A stretch of 38,188 nt of DNA from a virus: IMG/VR virus record IMGVR_UViG_3300022839_000040, positions 1 to 38,188 of that record; one strand, given 5' to 3'. Both the position numbers and the translations under genes were made by a program. The notes under the pieces were generated by a model. The model worked only from the letters and a program-made list of their open reading frames with translations. It searched no databases and had not been told where the DNA came from. The first letter of the stretch is position 1. Each line of letters opens with the position of its first letter. This document shows positions 14,432 through 22,213 of the stretch, piece by piece.

Positions 14432-14661
14432 CGAGTACTTATTTTAGGGGGTCTTCCTACCATGCCTTTCCTGGCTGCTTTACGTTCGTCTCTTTTTGCC
14501 TGTATTTCTGTGCGCCTTAAACTTGCCTCATTGCGTATCTCACTCAGCCAATATCGTGCTCTAACACCAGCACTATCTGAACCTCGATGTTCAAAGCGAT
14601 CCTGATACTTAAAGTATTCCTGAAAAGCGTGGATCATACGATCATGACTGTCTGTACTCAT
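14428..14661 (-). CDS. Conserved hypothetical protein, 77 aa
   Basis: A short helical protein: 'DRMIHAFQEYFKYQDRFEHRGSDSAGVRARYWLSEIRNEA', then a strongly basic tail 'LRRTEIQAKRDERKAARKG...GRPPK'. I recall similar small basic proteins in aquatic T4-like phages but know no function. Its start follows the gp46 stop without a gap and its end overlaps the GIY-YIG gene by 4 bases. The basic C-terminus suggests nucleic-acid contact; that is inference. Confidence 0.8.
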   Translation of the reverse strand: MSTDSHDRMIHAFQEYFKYQDRFEHRGSDSAGVRARYWLSEIRNEASLRRTEIQAKRDERKAARKGMVGRPPKISTR

Positions 14662-16443
14662 TTATTGTACTATCTCTACGTCGTTGCTGTAAGTGGTAAA
14701 GCCGCCTTCTTTTATTACTTTGAGCACATGATTTACTCGACTGGTTAAATCATCACGGTGACTGATCAAGAACACATTCTTATCACGCTCGCGAGTCATC
14801 TTTTTAAGTACACTAATAGAACTTTCAACACCGCTAGCGTCCATACCGCTATCAACAAGCTCGTCAATAAACAATAAGTTGATACTATGATATAAGTTTT
14901 CCCACACATCACGGAATGCCCAGCTCATACTTAGAATTAATCGATTACGTTCACCACGTGATAAGTTATCAAAGTCTAGATCTTGGCCTAACTGTGTAAT
15001 AATAACACTCAAGTCATTCTGGAATTCAACGATATGTGGCAACCCAATCTTATCGAGGTAATATGTTAGGCGTTGATTCAAGTGCGCTAAGTTTTGATCA
15101 ATAATTCGTTTGCGTACAAAACTATCTTTATTTGTTAGCAACTTGTGCAGGAACTCTTGATGCTCTTTGATGCGGTTAGCTTCATTTACAGCTTGCCAGT
15201 TAATTTCCTGAACCGCACTTTTCTTAAGTTCGTTAATCTGTTCAAGATACGGATTATTATCACCTTCTTTAATTTCTAAATCTTTAATTAACCCGTTGAT
15301 AGTATTCTTATGATTAAGTGCTTCCTCTAAGCTGTCGTACTGTACTCTAGGACAATCACCCAATTCACCAATTTCTTTCAAGGCAAATTCAGTGTCCATA
15401 ATTATTTCCCCGGCAGATTCGAAGTTAACAGTAGCTTCTTCGAGATCTTTAAGTTTACCGGAAAGTACAGACTCATGTTTTTCATCGTGAAATTCTTGTC
15501 CGCAGGCATGACATTGGTGATTTTTAAGAGTAGCAATTTCAGCAGTTAGCTTATCGAATCGTTTTGTATCTTTATCTTGTTCTAATCGAGTGCGTTGCAT
15601 TGCGCTAGTTAAATCGTTAATGTCTTTACGTTTTTCATTGTAGAGAGCAAGAGCCTTATGATTAACAATTTCAACTTCTGGATCAATAGTACTAAGCGTG
15701 TCAATGCTCTTTAAAATATTTTCGATATTTTTTTCTTTAGTCTCATCCCACAGGCGCTGTTTTCGTTCTAGCGCATCGATACTCTGCTGTATACGCTCGT
15801 TGGACACTTTGATAGTTTCAATGCGAGTGTTTTCTGTCGTAATTGAATCTTTGCTAATACGGATAGCTTCTTTAAGGGTTTCTGCTTTTTCAGAAAGTAA
15901 AGTAATGCCCAATAACTGCTCAATAATGCTGCGTTGTTCACCAGCTTTCATAGACAAGAACGGTTCGGTGTAAGTGTTCAACGCCACAAGATGCTTAAAC
16001 ATATCGTGACTCATGCCCATCATTTCTTCGATGGCTTTTTGTGTTTCACGACTATCACCTTGACTTTCGTCTAGGTCTTTAAGATATTGTTCTTGACCAT
16101 TGATACTAAATTTGAGTACGTTAGGTTTACGGCCACGTTCAATATGATACTCTTGACCATCTTTGTCAAATGTCAGGGTAACTAACATACCCTTACCGTT
16201 AATCTTGTTAACTAGATTATCTTTTTTGATGTTAGTAAGAGCAGTTCCATAAATGCCATAGCTAAGGCCGTTAATAATAGTAGTCTTACCAGTACCGTTG
16301 CGAGCACCACTATCATCTCCACCAAGGTCTAAGTTTTCACCGAGTACAAGTGTAAGCTGGCCTTTGTCAAAACTAATAGCCTGGGTTTGATTGCCCACAC
16401 TCATAAAGTTGCGAACGGTTAAATTCTTTATCTTAATTGTCAT
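14662..16443 (-). CDS. 46: Recombination endonuclease subunit gp46 (Rad50/SbcC-like)
   Basis: An SMC-type ATPase that partners with gp47 to resect DNA ends for recombination-dependent replication and to break down host DNA. Walker A is GARNGTGKT at residues 46-54, and the zinc-hook CHAC lies at 311-314 between two coiled-coil arms. The ABC signature LSRGER starts at residue 494, and Walker B 'LLFIDELVDSGMD' lies about 30 residues later, followed by a 'LISHRDD' switch. The length of 593 aa is close to T4 gp46 (560). It overlaps the gp47 stop by 4 bases (ATGA), indicating translational coupling and balanced synthesis. Confidence 0.97.
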   Translation of the reverse strand: MTIKIKNLTVRNFMSVGNQTQAISFDKGQLTLVLGENLDLGGDDSGARNGTGKTTIINGLSYGIYGTALTNIKKDNLVNKINGKGMLVTLTFDKDGQEYHIERGRKPNVLKFSINGQEQYLKDLDESQGDSRETQKAIEEMMGMSHDMFKHLVALNTYTEPFLSMKAGEQRSIIEQLLGITLLSEKAETLKEAIRISKDSITTENTRIETIKVSNERIQQSIDALERKQRLWDETKEKNIENILKSIDTLSTIDPEVEIVNHKALALYNEKRKDINDLTSAMQRTRLEQDKDTKRFDKLTAEIATLKNHQCHACGQEFHDEKHESVLSGKLKDLEEATVNFESAGEIIMDTEFALKEIGELGDCPRVQYDSLEEALNHKNTINGLIKDLEIKEGDNNPYLEQINELKKSAVQEINWQAVNEANRIKEHQEFLHKLLTNKDSFVRKRIIDQNLAHLNQRLTYYLDKIGLPHIVEFQNDLSVIITQLGQDLDFDNLSRGERNRLILSMSWAFRDVWENLYHSINLLFIDELVDSGMDASGVESSISVLKKMTRERDKNVFLISHRDDLTSRVNHVLKVIKEGGFTTYSNDVEIVQ

Positions 16444-17450
16444 AGGTTTCTATAAATGTCCAACAACATACCTTTGTCAAATGCATCGCTTTCGATAGCA
16501 TTAATTTGATTCATAACAATTGTATCTACACTTTCAAAGCTAATATCAATTGGAACAGAATTTGATTCTATTTCTACTTTTTCGGGGATTAACATCAACT
16601 CACGTAATTTGTACTGAGGAATAAACTGCTCTTTGATAAAGTTTGCTTCTTCGAACGTAATAGGCAAGTCGATAGTCACACGGCAATGCATCTTCTCACG
16701 TAGAAGTCCTTCTGGGTCGTCAATAATCTGACTCAGCTTGTAGGTTCTAAACGTGGGCTGCCCTGGCCATGTATGATATTCGGGCTCATTGCCCCACTCT
16801 AGAATCATCATACCGCGAACATCGTCACCTGCATCGGCATAATTATGGGGGAAAGCATTGCCAATGTAGGTTACATTGCCTTTACTCTGTCGCTTATGAA
16901 AGTGTCCGCTGAATACATACTCTTGTCCACTAAAGTGACTAGCTTGCAACGTTCCGTGATCTGGCATCTGCACCATGGCGTTCATATAGAACAATGGCAA
17001 CTCTAAGTGTCCAAACACATAGCGGCTTTTAAGTTTAGAAACTCCTCGCCACTCGTCGCCTATTAGCCAAGGCATAATAGTAACATCACCTTCTGTTAAT
17101 TGATCTCTAACAGGAATAATGTTAGGAAACAGTCGCATAAATTCGATGCTATTAATTTCACGCTTGTCTTTGTAGAACAGATCGTGATTGCCTAGAATAA
17201 AATAGACTTTTTCAAAACTTTTGCTCAGCTTCTCTAAGTTGCTCACAGTATAATTCATAGTACTAACGTCTGTAGTACTGCGATTATGATGCCAGTCTCC
17301 TAGAAAGATTGCAGTTTCGCAACCTTGTTCTTTAGCAGTGTCACAGAACCAAGATACGAAATCTTCGCAATCTTGATTATGTGTACGACTACCACTTTTA
17401 AGGCCAAAGTGAATATCTGTGAAACAAGCGACTTTTTTAAACAATGACAT
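16440..17450 (-). CDS. 47: Recombination endonuclease subunit gp47 (Mre11/SbcD-like)
   Basis: The nuclease partner of gp46. Phosphoesterase motifs are intact: TDIHFG (D12, H14), FLGDWHHN (D52), LGNHD (N88, H89), FGHLELP and FSGHFHKR. The length of 336 aa matches T4 gp47 (339). The gene has AGGAG a few bases before ATG and a perfect sigma70-type promoter 17-45 bases upstream, and it heads the operon gp47-gp46-77aa-GIY-YIG. Confidence 0.97.
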   Translation of the reverse strand: MSLFKKVACFTDIHFGLKSGSRTHNQDCEDFVSWFCDTAKEQGCETAIFLGDWHHNRSTTDVSTMNYTVSNLEKLSKSFEKVYFILGNHDLFYKDKREINSIEFMRLFPNIIPVRDQLTEGDVTIMPWLIGDEWRGVSKLKSRYVFGHLELPLFYMNAMVQMPDHGTLQASHFSGQEYVFSGHFHKRQSKGNVTYIGNAFPHNYADAGDDVRGMMILEWGNEPEYHTWPGQPTFRTYKLSQIIDDPEGLLREKMHCRVTIDLPITFEEANFIKEQFIPQYKLRELMLIPEKVEIESNSVPIDISFESVDTIVMNQINAIESDAFDKGMLLDIYRNL

Positions 17451-17466
17451 AGTATCTCCTAATATT

Positions 17467-17495
17467 ATTATACAGGGTTAAAGACAAAATGTCAA
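17467..17495 (-). promoter_or_regulatory. Consensus sigma70-type early promoter of gp47
   Basis: On the minus strand TTGACA (17490-17495) and TATAAT (17467-17472) are separated by exactly 17 bases. Both hexamers are perfect, and the start point would be near 17460, ten bases before the gp47 ATG region. The -35 box directly abuts the gp55 stop codon. Confidence 0.85.
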
Positions 17496-18344
17496 CTAGT
17501 CGTTATCGCCAACAGGAGGTGTAGCTGAAATAGTTGCTCCACCGCCTCCGGACCCACTGTTCTGCCTACTCCAACTTGGGTTCATTCCGTTCATTTCAAG
17601 AATATCATCTCGAATGTTTTGATTACGCTTCTCAATATTGATAATGCGAACAAAACTGTTAGTAACAGCAGCGGTATAGTAAGCAAACGGGTTATCACTT
17701 TTGCTTTCATCAAATTGTAAACCTATCTGGGTGAGCTGAAGGATTGCTTGACCGCGCATTTCATCGTTGTAAGTATAGCCACGAACGTTTCCTCTGGTCG
17801 CATATCTTTCACATAATTTTAAAAACATGCGAGCTAGATTGTTAGTCATTTGCCCGTGTTCTTTATTAAACACTCCTGTGGTAAAATCACCTTTCCAGTG
17901 GCTCTTACCAACTAAGATTAGGTTATTATTAGCATCAAACTTCCAGTGTTGGAACGGAGGAAAATTCACTTTTTCGTGACTATCGGCAGTATTTTTTAAA
18001 GTCTTCTTACGACCCGGAGCAAGCGGAACATGTACAAAGGTCATAACTCTAAAAACTACATCATCTTTCTTGATAGTTTTATAGTCGATTTCGAATTCTT
18101 TAGAAGGTAACTTTTTACCACCTGCAAGTACAGCAGCTTCGTGAGCTAATTTAGCTAATCTTGATGCTCTATTGCGTTTAGCTTCCGCTATTGTACGAAT
18201 ATTGATCTTTTCTACATTTGGTATAATCATATCATAGTCTGCGTATTCGGGCGCAGAGTAGGTACAAAATGTGTTTTTGCTTCTGTGGATCTCTTTTAAT
18301 AGATCTTTGTTAGTTAGATACTTTATTTTGGGTACGGTATTCAT
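17496..18344 (-). CDS. 55: Late promoter sigma factor gp55
   Basis: A divergent sigma70-family protein that directs host RNA polymerase to late promoters. The gp55 pattern is clear: 'IKYLTNKDLLKEIHRSKNTFCTY', 'PEYADYDMI', 'NNLARMFLKLCERYATRGNVRGYTYNDEMRGQA', then 'QFDESKSDNPFAYYTAAVTNSFVRIINIEKRNQNIRDDI', equivalent to sigma region 2. At 282 aa it is longer than T4 gp55 (185 aa), with an extended N-terminal/middle segment and a Ser/Gly-rich tail. An AGGAG lies upstream of the ATG, and a TGC-TATTAT extended -10 suggests early transcription. It is divergent from the late gene gp48. Confidence 0.92.
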   Translation of the reverse strand: MNTVPKIKYLTNKDLLKEIHRSKNTFCTYSAPEYADYDMIIPNVEKINIRTIAEAKRNRASRLAKLAHEAAVLAGGKKLPSKEFEIDYKTIKKDDVVFRVMTFVHVPLAPGRKKTLKNTADSHEKVNFPPFQHWKFDANNNLILVGKSHWKGDFTTGVFNKEHGQMTNNLARMFLKLCERYATRGNVRGYTYNDEMRGQAILQLTQIGLQFDESKSDNPFAYYTAAVTNSFVRIINIEKRNQNIRDDILEMNGMNPSWSRQNSGSGGGGATISATPPVGDND

Positions 18345-18369
18345 TATATAAGGATCTCCTGTTACTAAT

Positions 18370-18378
18370 ATAATAGCA
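18370..18378 (-). promoter_or_regulatory. Possible extended -10 early promoter of gp55
   Basis: On the minus strand TGC followed by TATTAT (18370-18375) forms an extended -10 element about 26 bases before the gp55 ATG. No good -35 box is seen at 16-18 bases, so the call is tentative. Confidence 0.4.
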
Positions 18379-18390
18379 CATTTTTAATGA

Positions 18391-18398
18391 AATAAATA
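18391..18398 (+). promoter_or_regulatory. Late promoter candidate AATAAATA for gp48/baseplate operon
   Basis: AATAAATA matches the NATAAATA core and ends 27 bases before the gp48 ATG. It would drive the plus-strand baseplate operon and lies back to back with the gp55 promoter region. Confidence 0.6.
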
Positions 18399-18424
18399 GA
18401 GTATAGCGGAGATATTTAACCAAA

Positions 18425-19573
18425 ATGGCACTATCTATAAATCCTTTGGCACAACTGATTTCAACAGCGACATCTAGTATTGCACAGGCAACAAATGAAG
18501 CAAATGCAGCTCTACCAGGTATAGGGGATGCGTTCTCAAAAGCTAACCTAGACGCTAAGATCGGAAGACTAAGCGGAGAAATTGGTAGCGGGTTAAACGG
18601 AATGACCACAGGGGCTAAGGGGTTACTATCTACAGCAAGTTCATCACTTAATGGAGTTGGCGGCTCTATCGGAAATGCCCTTGGACAGATTAATACCACA
18701 GGACTCGGCGGACTAGGCACTAGTATCCAAAGCTCAGTAGCAGGCGGTATTAGTAGTCTACAAACGGCAGTTGGGGCAACTAGTAATATTACAGCGGATA
18801 TTTCCGGCACACTTAACAAACTAGCAGGCGGTAATCTCGGCGGCGGATTACAAGCTCTTGCTGGAGATATTAGTAAAGCAGCAGGCATGCTAAACAATTT
18901 TCTAAGCCTAAAACGTGGAGCTAATTTACCAGCCGGTGGCCAGCTATTCACTCAAAACGGACAAGCTATTAAATTACAAGCTAGTGCCAAAAACGATTGG
19001 CGTGTAAGATTAAATGCTAACTGGACATTATTTGACAGTCCGCTGTTTAGCCTGTTGGAGAATACCGGCGGTGTTGTGTGGCCTTACTTGCCTAACATCA
19101 CAGTTTCTACTAAAGCAAATTATAATTCAGTAGAAACTACTCACAGTAACTATCCTACACAGGGATATAAAAACAGTGTAGTTGAAGACATCTCTATTGT
19201 TGGAGAGTTTACTTGCGAAACAGAAACAGATGCCGCTTACTGGATAGCAGCAACTACATTTTTTAAGACCGCTACAAAGATGTTTTTTGGACAAGGAGCT
19301 AATGCAGGTAATCCTCCAATCATTTGCAACCTAAGCGGATATGGATCAAGTGTATTTGATTCAATTCCTGTTGTAGTAAAAAGTTTTAGCGTAGACCTAA
19401 AAGATGATACCAACTATATTCAGTGTAACACCTTTGGAACTAATACTTGGGTACCAGTAGTTAGCACTATTTCAGTTACAGTAAGTCCAATTTACAACAG
19501 AGCAAACTTGAGAAAGTTCAGCCTAGCAGATTATGCCAAAGGCAAAGTAGCATCAAGTACAGGATATATCTAA
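18425..19573 (+). CDS. 48: Baseplate tail tube cap protein, gp48-like
   Basis: In T4, gp48 sits on the hub and starts tail tube growth. The first 180 residues here are Ala/Gly/Ser-rich, low in complexity and partly helical. The C-terminal 200 residues carry the family signature: 'DWRVRLNANWTLFDSPLF', 'VVWPYLPNITVSTKANYNSVETTHSNYP', 'GEFTCETETDAAYWIAATTFFKTATKMFFG', 'GNPPIICNLSGYG' and 'PVVVKSFSVDL'. The length of 382 compares with 364 aa in T4. gp54 is a related alternative, but no second copy is present and gene order favours gp48. It has GGAG upstream and is followed one base later by gp53. Confidence 0.75.
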   Translation: MALSINPLAQLISTATSSIAQATNEANAALPGIGDAFSKANLDAKIGRLSGEIGSGLNGMTTGAKGLLSTASSSLNGVGGSIGNALGQINTTGLGGLGTSIQSSVAGGISSLQTAVGATSNITADISGTLNKLAGGNLGGGLQALAGDISKAAGMLNNFLSLKRGANLPAGGQLFTQNGQAIKLQASAKNDWRVRLNANWTLFDSPLFSLLENTGGVVWPYLPNITVSTKANYNSVETTHSNYPTQGYKNSVVEDISIVGEFTCETETDAAYWIAATTFFKTATKMFFGQGANAGNPPIICNLSGYGSSVFDSIPVVVKSFSVDLKDDTNYIQCNTFGTNTWVPVVSTISVTVSPIYNRANLRKFSLADYAKGKVASSTGYI

Positions 19574-19574
19574 T

Positions 19575-19874
19575 ATGGCACAATATAAATCTACAAGTCC
19601 GTGGGCAGCTACAAGACAAAACAATCTATATTTGGAATTACTAGAAATTAGACCTGTACCTGCTGAACCCGACGATTTTAAATATACGATCGAAAATCAG
19701 TATAGGCATCGGCCTGATTTGTTAGCCTATGATTTATACGGTAATGTAAAATTATGGTGGGTATTTGTTCAACGTAACATGAGTGTTTTACGAGACCCAA
19801 TATATGATTTTGAACCAGGAACAACCATTTTCTTGCCTAAAAAATCTAATCTAGAAAAATATCTAGGAGTATAA
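19575..19874 (+). CDS. 53: Baseplate wedge protein gp53-like
   Basis: A 99-aa protein with 'YTIENQYRHRPDLLAYDLYGNVKLWWVFVQRN', 'LRDPIYDFEPGTTIFLP', the pattern of gp53-type wedge proteins with a LysM-like end. T4 gp53 is 196 aa, so this is a short form containing mainly that domain. gp53 clamps the wedges around the central hub. It is tightly packed between gp48 (1-base gap) and the next gene (TTG start 1 base after its stop). Its final codons include the AGGAG used by the next gene. Confidence 0.78.
   Translation: MAQYKSTSPWAATRQNNLYLELLEIRPVPAEPDDFKYTIENQYRHRPDLLAYDLYGNVKLWWVFVQRNMSVLRDPIYDFEPGTTIFLPKKSNLEKYLGV
19865..19869 (+). promoter_or_regulatory. Ribosome binding site AGGAG for a TTG start
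   Basis: AGGAG ends six bases before the TTG at 19876, supporting TTG as the true start of the 778-aa gene. No ATG is near enough to replace it. Confidence 0.75.
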
Positions 19875-19875
19875 A

Positions 19876-22212
19876 TTGGCATTATTTAGAGATCTTGGTA
19901 CAGCAGCATTAAACATTGTTAAACCGGACGGAACAAATATTATTAGTTCCGGACTGTCTTCTCTGGTAAGTATCGGGTCGGCAGTACGTACAACCTTAGA
20001 GAATCCAGCAAGAGCTACTGACAAACTAGTTGATGGCGTTAGTAAGGTAGCTACTGATCCTAACAAGCCGTTATCTGTAGTGACTAGAAATCTTCCAAGC
20101 GTGATTAAGAATCCCTTAGAAAAATTCGCATCAGTTAATTACATGTGGACATTAGCATGTCTAACTCCTAAACAATTTAATAATCCGTCCTTGTATAGAA
20201 ACAATGATCAAGTGTGGACAAATGACAGTTATATAGATGATAAAACTGGTAACACATTCAGTTCAACTGTGATATTTTCTTCCGGCGGTCGATTTGATAG
20301 TCAGCGAACTAAAACAGCTAGTGGATCTCCTGAATACTATATTCAGAATTTTGTTATGAAAACTACTGTTGGTGCAAACAGTAAAACTGGTAATAGTAAC
20401 GCATTTAAATTTGAATTTGATATATATGAACCACACAGCATGGGACTGTTGTTACAGAGTCTTCAAGTAGCTGCAAACACTGCTGGATATATCAACTATC
20501 TTAGTAATGCTCCTTATGTTTTAAAATTAGACTTTATGGGATGGGACGATCTAGGTCTTGGTTACAAAGCAGTAAAATCAAAATACTTTGTTCTTAGACT
20601 AACCTCGTGTAAGTTTAGCGTTAACGAAGGCGGTAGTACTTATAAAGTAGAAGCTGTTCCGTATAATCATCAAGGGTTTAGTGATGATATCAATACTGCC
20701 TACACTGACTTAAAATTAGTAGCGTCTACTCAAGGAACTGTTGAAGAAATACTATCTACTGGACCAGAAAGTTTGCAAGCAGTTCTTAACAAAATTGAAC
20801 AGAAGTTAGTTGCTGATAAACAAGTTGGAGTGGCTGATCAATATGAAATTCAGTTTCCAAAAGACTCTTCTTCCTTTCAGCGAGCTAATGCTCCAGTAGG
20901 AACACAAAAAGCAACATCAAGTCCCGGCCAGCTAGCAAAAATAGTAATAGCTGGAAGTAATACTGAAGTAGTAGCTGCTTTTGATAAAAACGAAATTGGC
21001 GGTTCAAGTTTAGGATTTAGTCAAAGTAGTGGCGGCAACATGACCTTTAAGAAAGCCGGCGATCAGTATGACGCTAAGACCGGAGTTGTTAAACGAGACA
21101 ACATGACTATTGATCCTAAAAACAGATCATTTCAATTTAGCCAAGGACAAACACTTACCGCAATTATTAATCAGGTAGTAGTCAGTTCTAAGTATGCACA
21201 AGATGCAGTTACCAGTGTGAAAAATCTTAAGGATGGGTTTATTAAGTGGTTCCGTCTTGATGTACAAATTGAACTACTAGACTTTGATGCACTAACTAGC
21301 GACTTTGCTAAGAAAATTACATATCGAGTAGTTCCGTATTTCGTACATCATTCTATATTTTCTAATCCTAATTCAGTACCCATTGGATATCCAAAGTTGC
21401 TAGGTAGAATTTGTAAAGGATACGAATACATATACAGCGGTCAAAACGTAGATGTCCTTAAGTTTGACATAAAAATTAATAATATGTTCTATACTGGTAT
21501 TCAACCAGGTAACCCTGCAGATGCTTCTACGGCTAGTAACCAAGATCAAAAGGGTGTAGCAGCAGAACAGCCTAAAGAGTCAAGAGTTGCCGACGGCGGA
21601 TCAAGAGCTGCACAAACAGCTAACCTAGGAAGATCTAGACCTAAAAAGACTCCAGAACAGATAGTAGCAATGAAAGGCGGCACTGGCGATTCTAACACTG
21701 AGCGACAGGTAGCGGAACAGTTTCATAGAGCATTTACACAGAGCCAAGCAGAGATGGTAACTGTTAATTTGGAAATTTTAGGGGATACCTATTGGGTAGT
21801 AGATAGCGGACAGGGAAACTATTTTGCCGCTACTGTAGAACCGCAAGCACAAATTACAGAAGACGGTACAATGAATTACGAAAGCGGCGATGTTTTCATT
21901 TATTTGACCTTTAGAACTCCAATTGATATTAATCAAGAAACAGGATTATATAATTTTCCTAAAGCTGAAAGTCCATTCACTGGGATCTACAGGGTAACTA
22001 TGTGCGAAAATATATTCAGCGACGGTATTTTTAAACAAAAACTAACTTGTATTAGAATGCCAGGACAGCCAGCTGACTATGCAGACAGCCCAGCAGAGAT
22101 TAAATCAGATCTCAGAACAGATCCAGCCAATGCATTATCTATTAAACTTGGCCCAGAAGAAAAACCTAAAACATCCGTAATAGATAATACGCCACCAGTG
22201 GATTACACATAA
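19876..22212 (+). CDS. Large baseplate hub-like protein, 778 aa (gp27 position)
   Basis: Starts at TTG with a well-placed AGGAG. The N-terminus is Ser/Val-rich; from about residue 90 there is a beta-rich domain ('YMWTLACLTPKQFNNPSLY', 'VMKTTVGANSKTGNSNAFKFEFDIYEP', 'APYVLKLDFMGWDD', 'YKVEAVPYNHQGF'). A middle Lys/Ser-rich linker follows, then a domain with 'FIKWFRLDVQIELLDFD', 'YRVVPYFVHHSIF', and a C-terminal 'VTVNLEILGDTYWVVDSGQGNYFA', 'GIYRVTMCENIFSDGIFKQKLTCIRMPG'. The place directly upstream of gp5 is that of the hub gp27 (T4: 391 aa), which binds gp5. The hub role is inferred from position and beta-rich character; direct similarity to gp27 is not obvious by eye. Confidence 0.6.
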   Translation: MALFRDLGTAALNIVKPDGTNIISSGLSSLVSIGSAVRTTLENPARATDKLVDGVSKVATDPNKPLSVVTRNLPSVIKNPLEKFASVNYMWTLACLTPKQFNNPSLYRNNDQVWTNDSYIDDKTGNTFSSTVIFSSGGRFDSQRTKTASGSPEYYIQNFVMKTTVGANSKTGNSNAFKFEFDIYEPHSMGLLLQSLQVAANTAGYINYLSNAPYVLKLDFMGWDDLGLGYKAVKSKYFVLRLTSCKFSVNEGGSTYKVEAVPYNHQGFSDDINTAYTDLKLVASTQGTVEEILSTGPESLQAVLNKIEQKLVADKQVGVADQYEIQFPKDSSSFQRANAPVGTQKATSSPGQLAKIVIAGSNTEVVAAFDKNEIGGSSLGFSQSSGGNMTFKKAGDQYDAKTGVVKRDNMTIDPKNRSFQFSQGQTLTAIINQVVVSSKYAQDAVTSVKNLKDGFIKWFRLDVQIELLDFDALTSDFAKKITYRVVPYFVHHSIFSNPNSVPIGYPKLLGRICKGYEYIYSGQNVDVLKFDIKINNMFYTGIQPGNPADASTASNQDQKGVAAEQPKESRVADGGSRAAQTANLGRSRPKKTPEQIVAMKGGTGDSNTERQVAEQFHRAFTQSQAEMVTVNLEILGDTYWVVDSGQGNYFAATVEPQAQITEDGTMNYESGDVFIYLTFRTPIDINQETGLYNFPKAESPFTGIYRVTMCENIFSDGIFKQKLTCIRMPGQPADYADSPAEIKSDLRTDPANALSIKLGPEEKPKTSVIDNTPPVDYT

Positions 22213-22213
22213 T

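Noticed and set aside
18310-18951. 213-codon minus-strand frame antisense to gp48
   Set aside because: It is Pro/Leu/Ser-rich, overlaps the well-identified gp48 and gp55, and is explained as the mirror of gp48's Ala/Gly/Ser-rich N-terminus.
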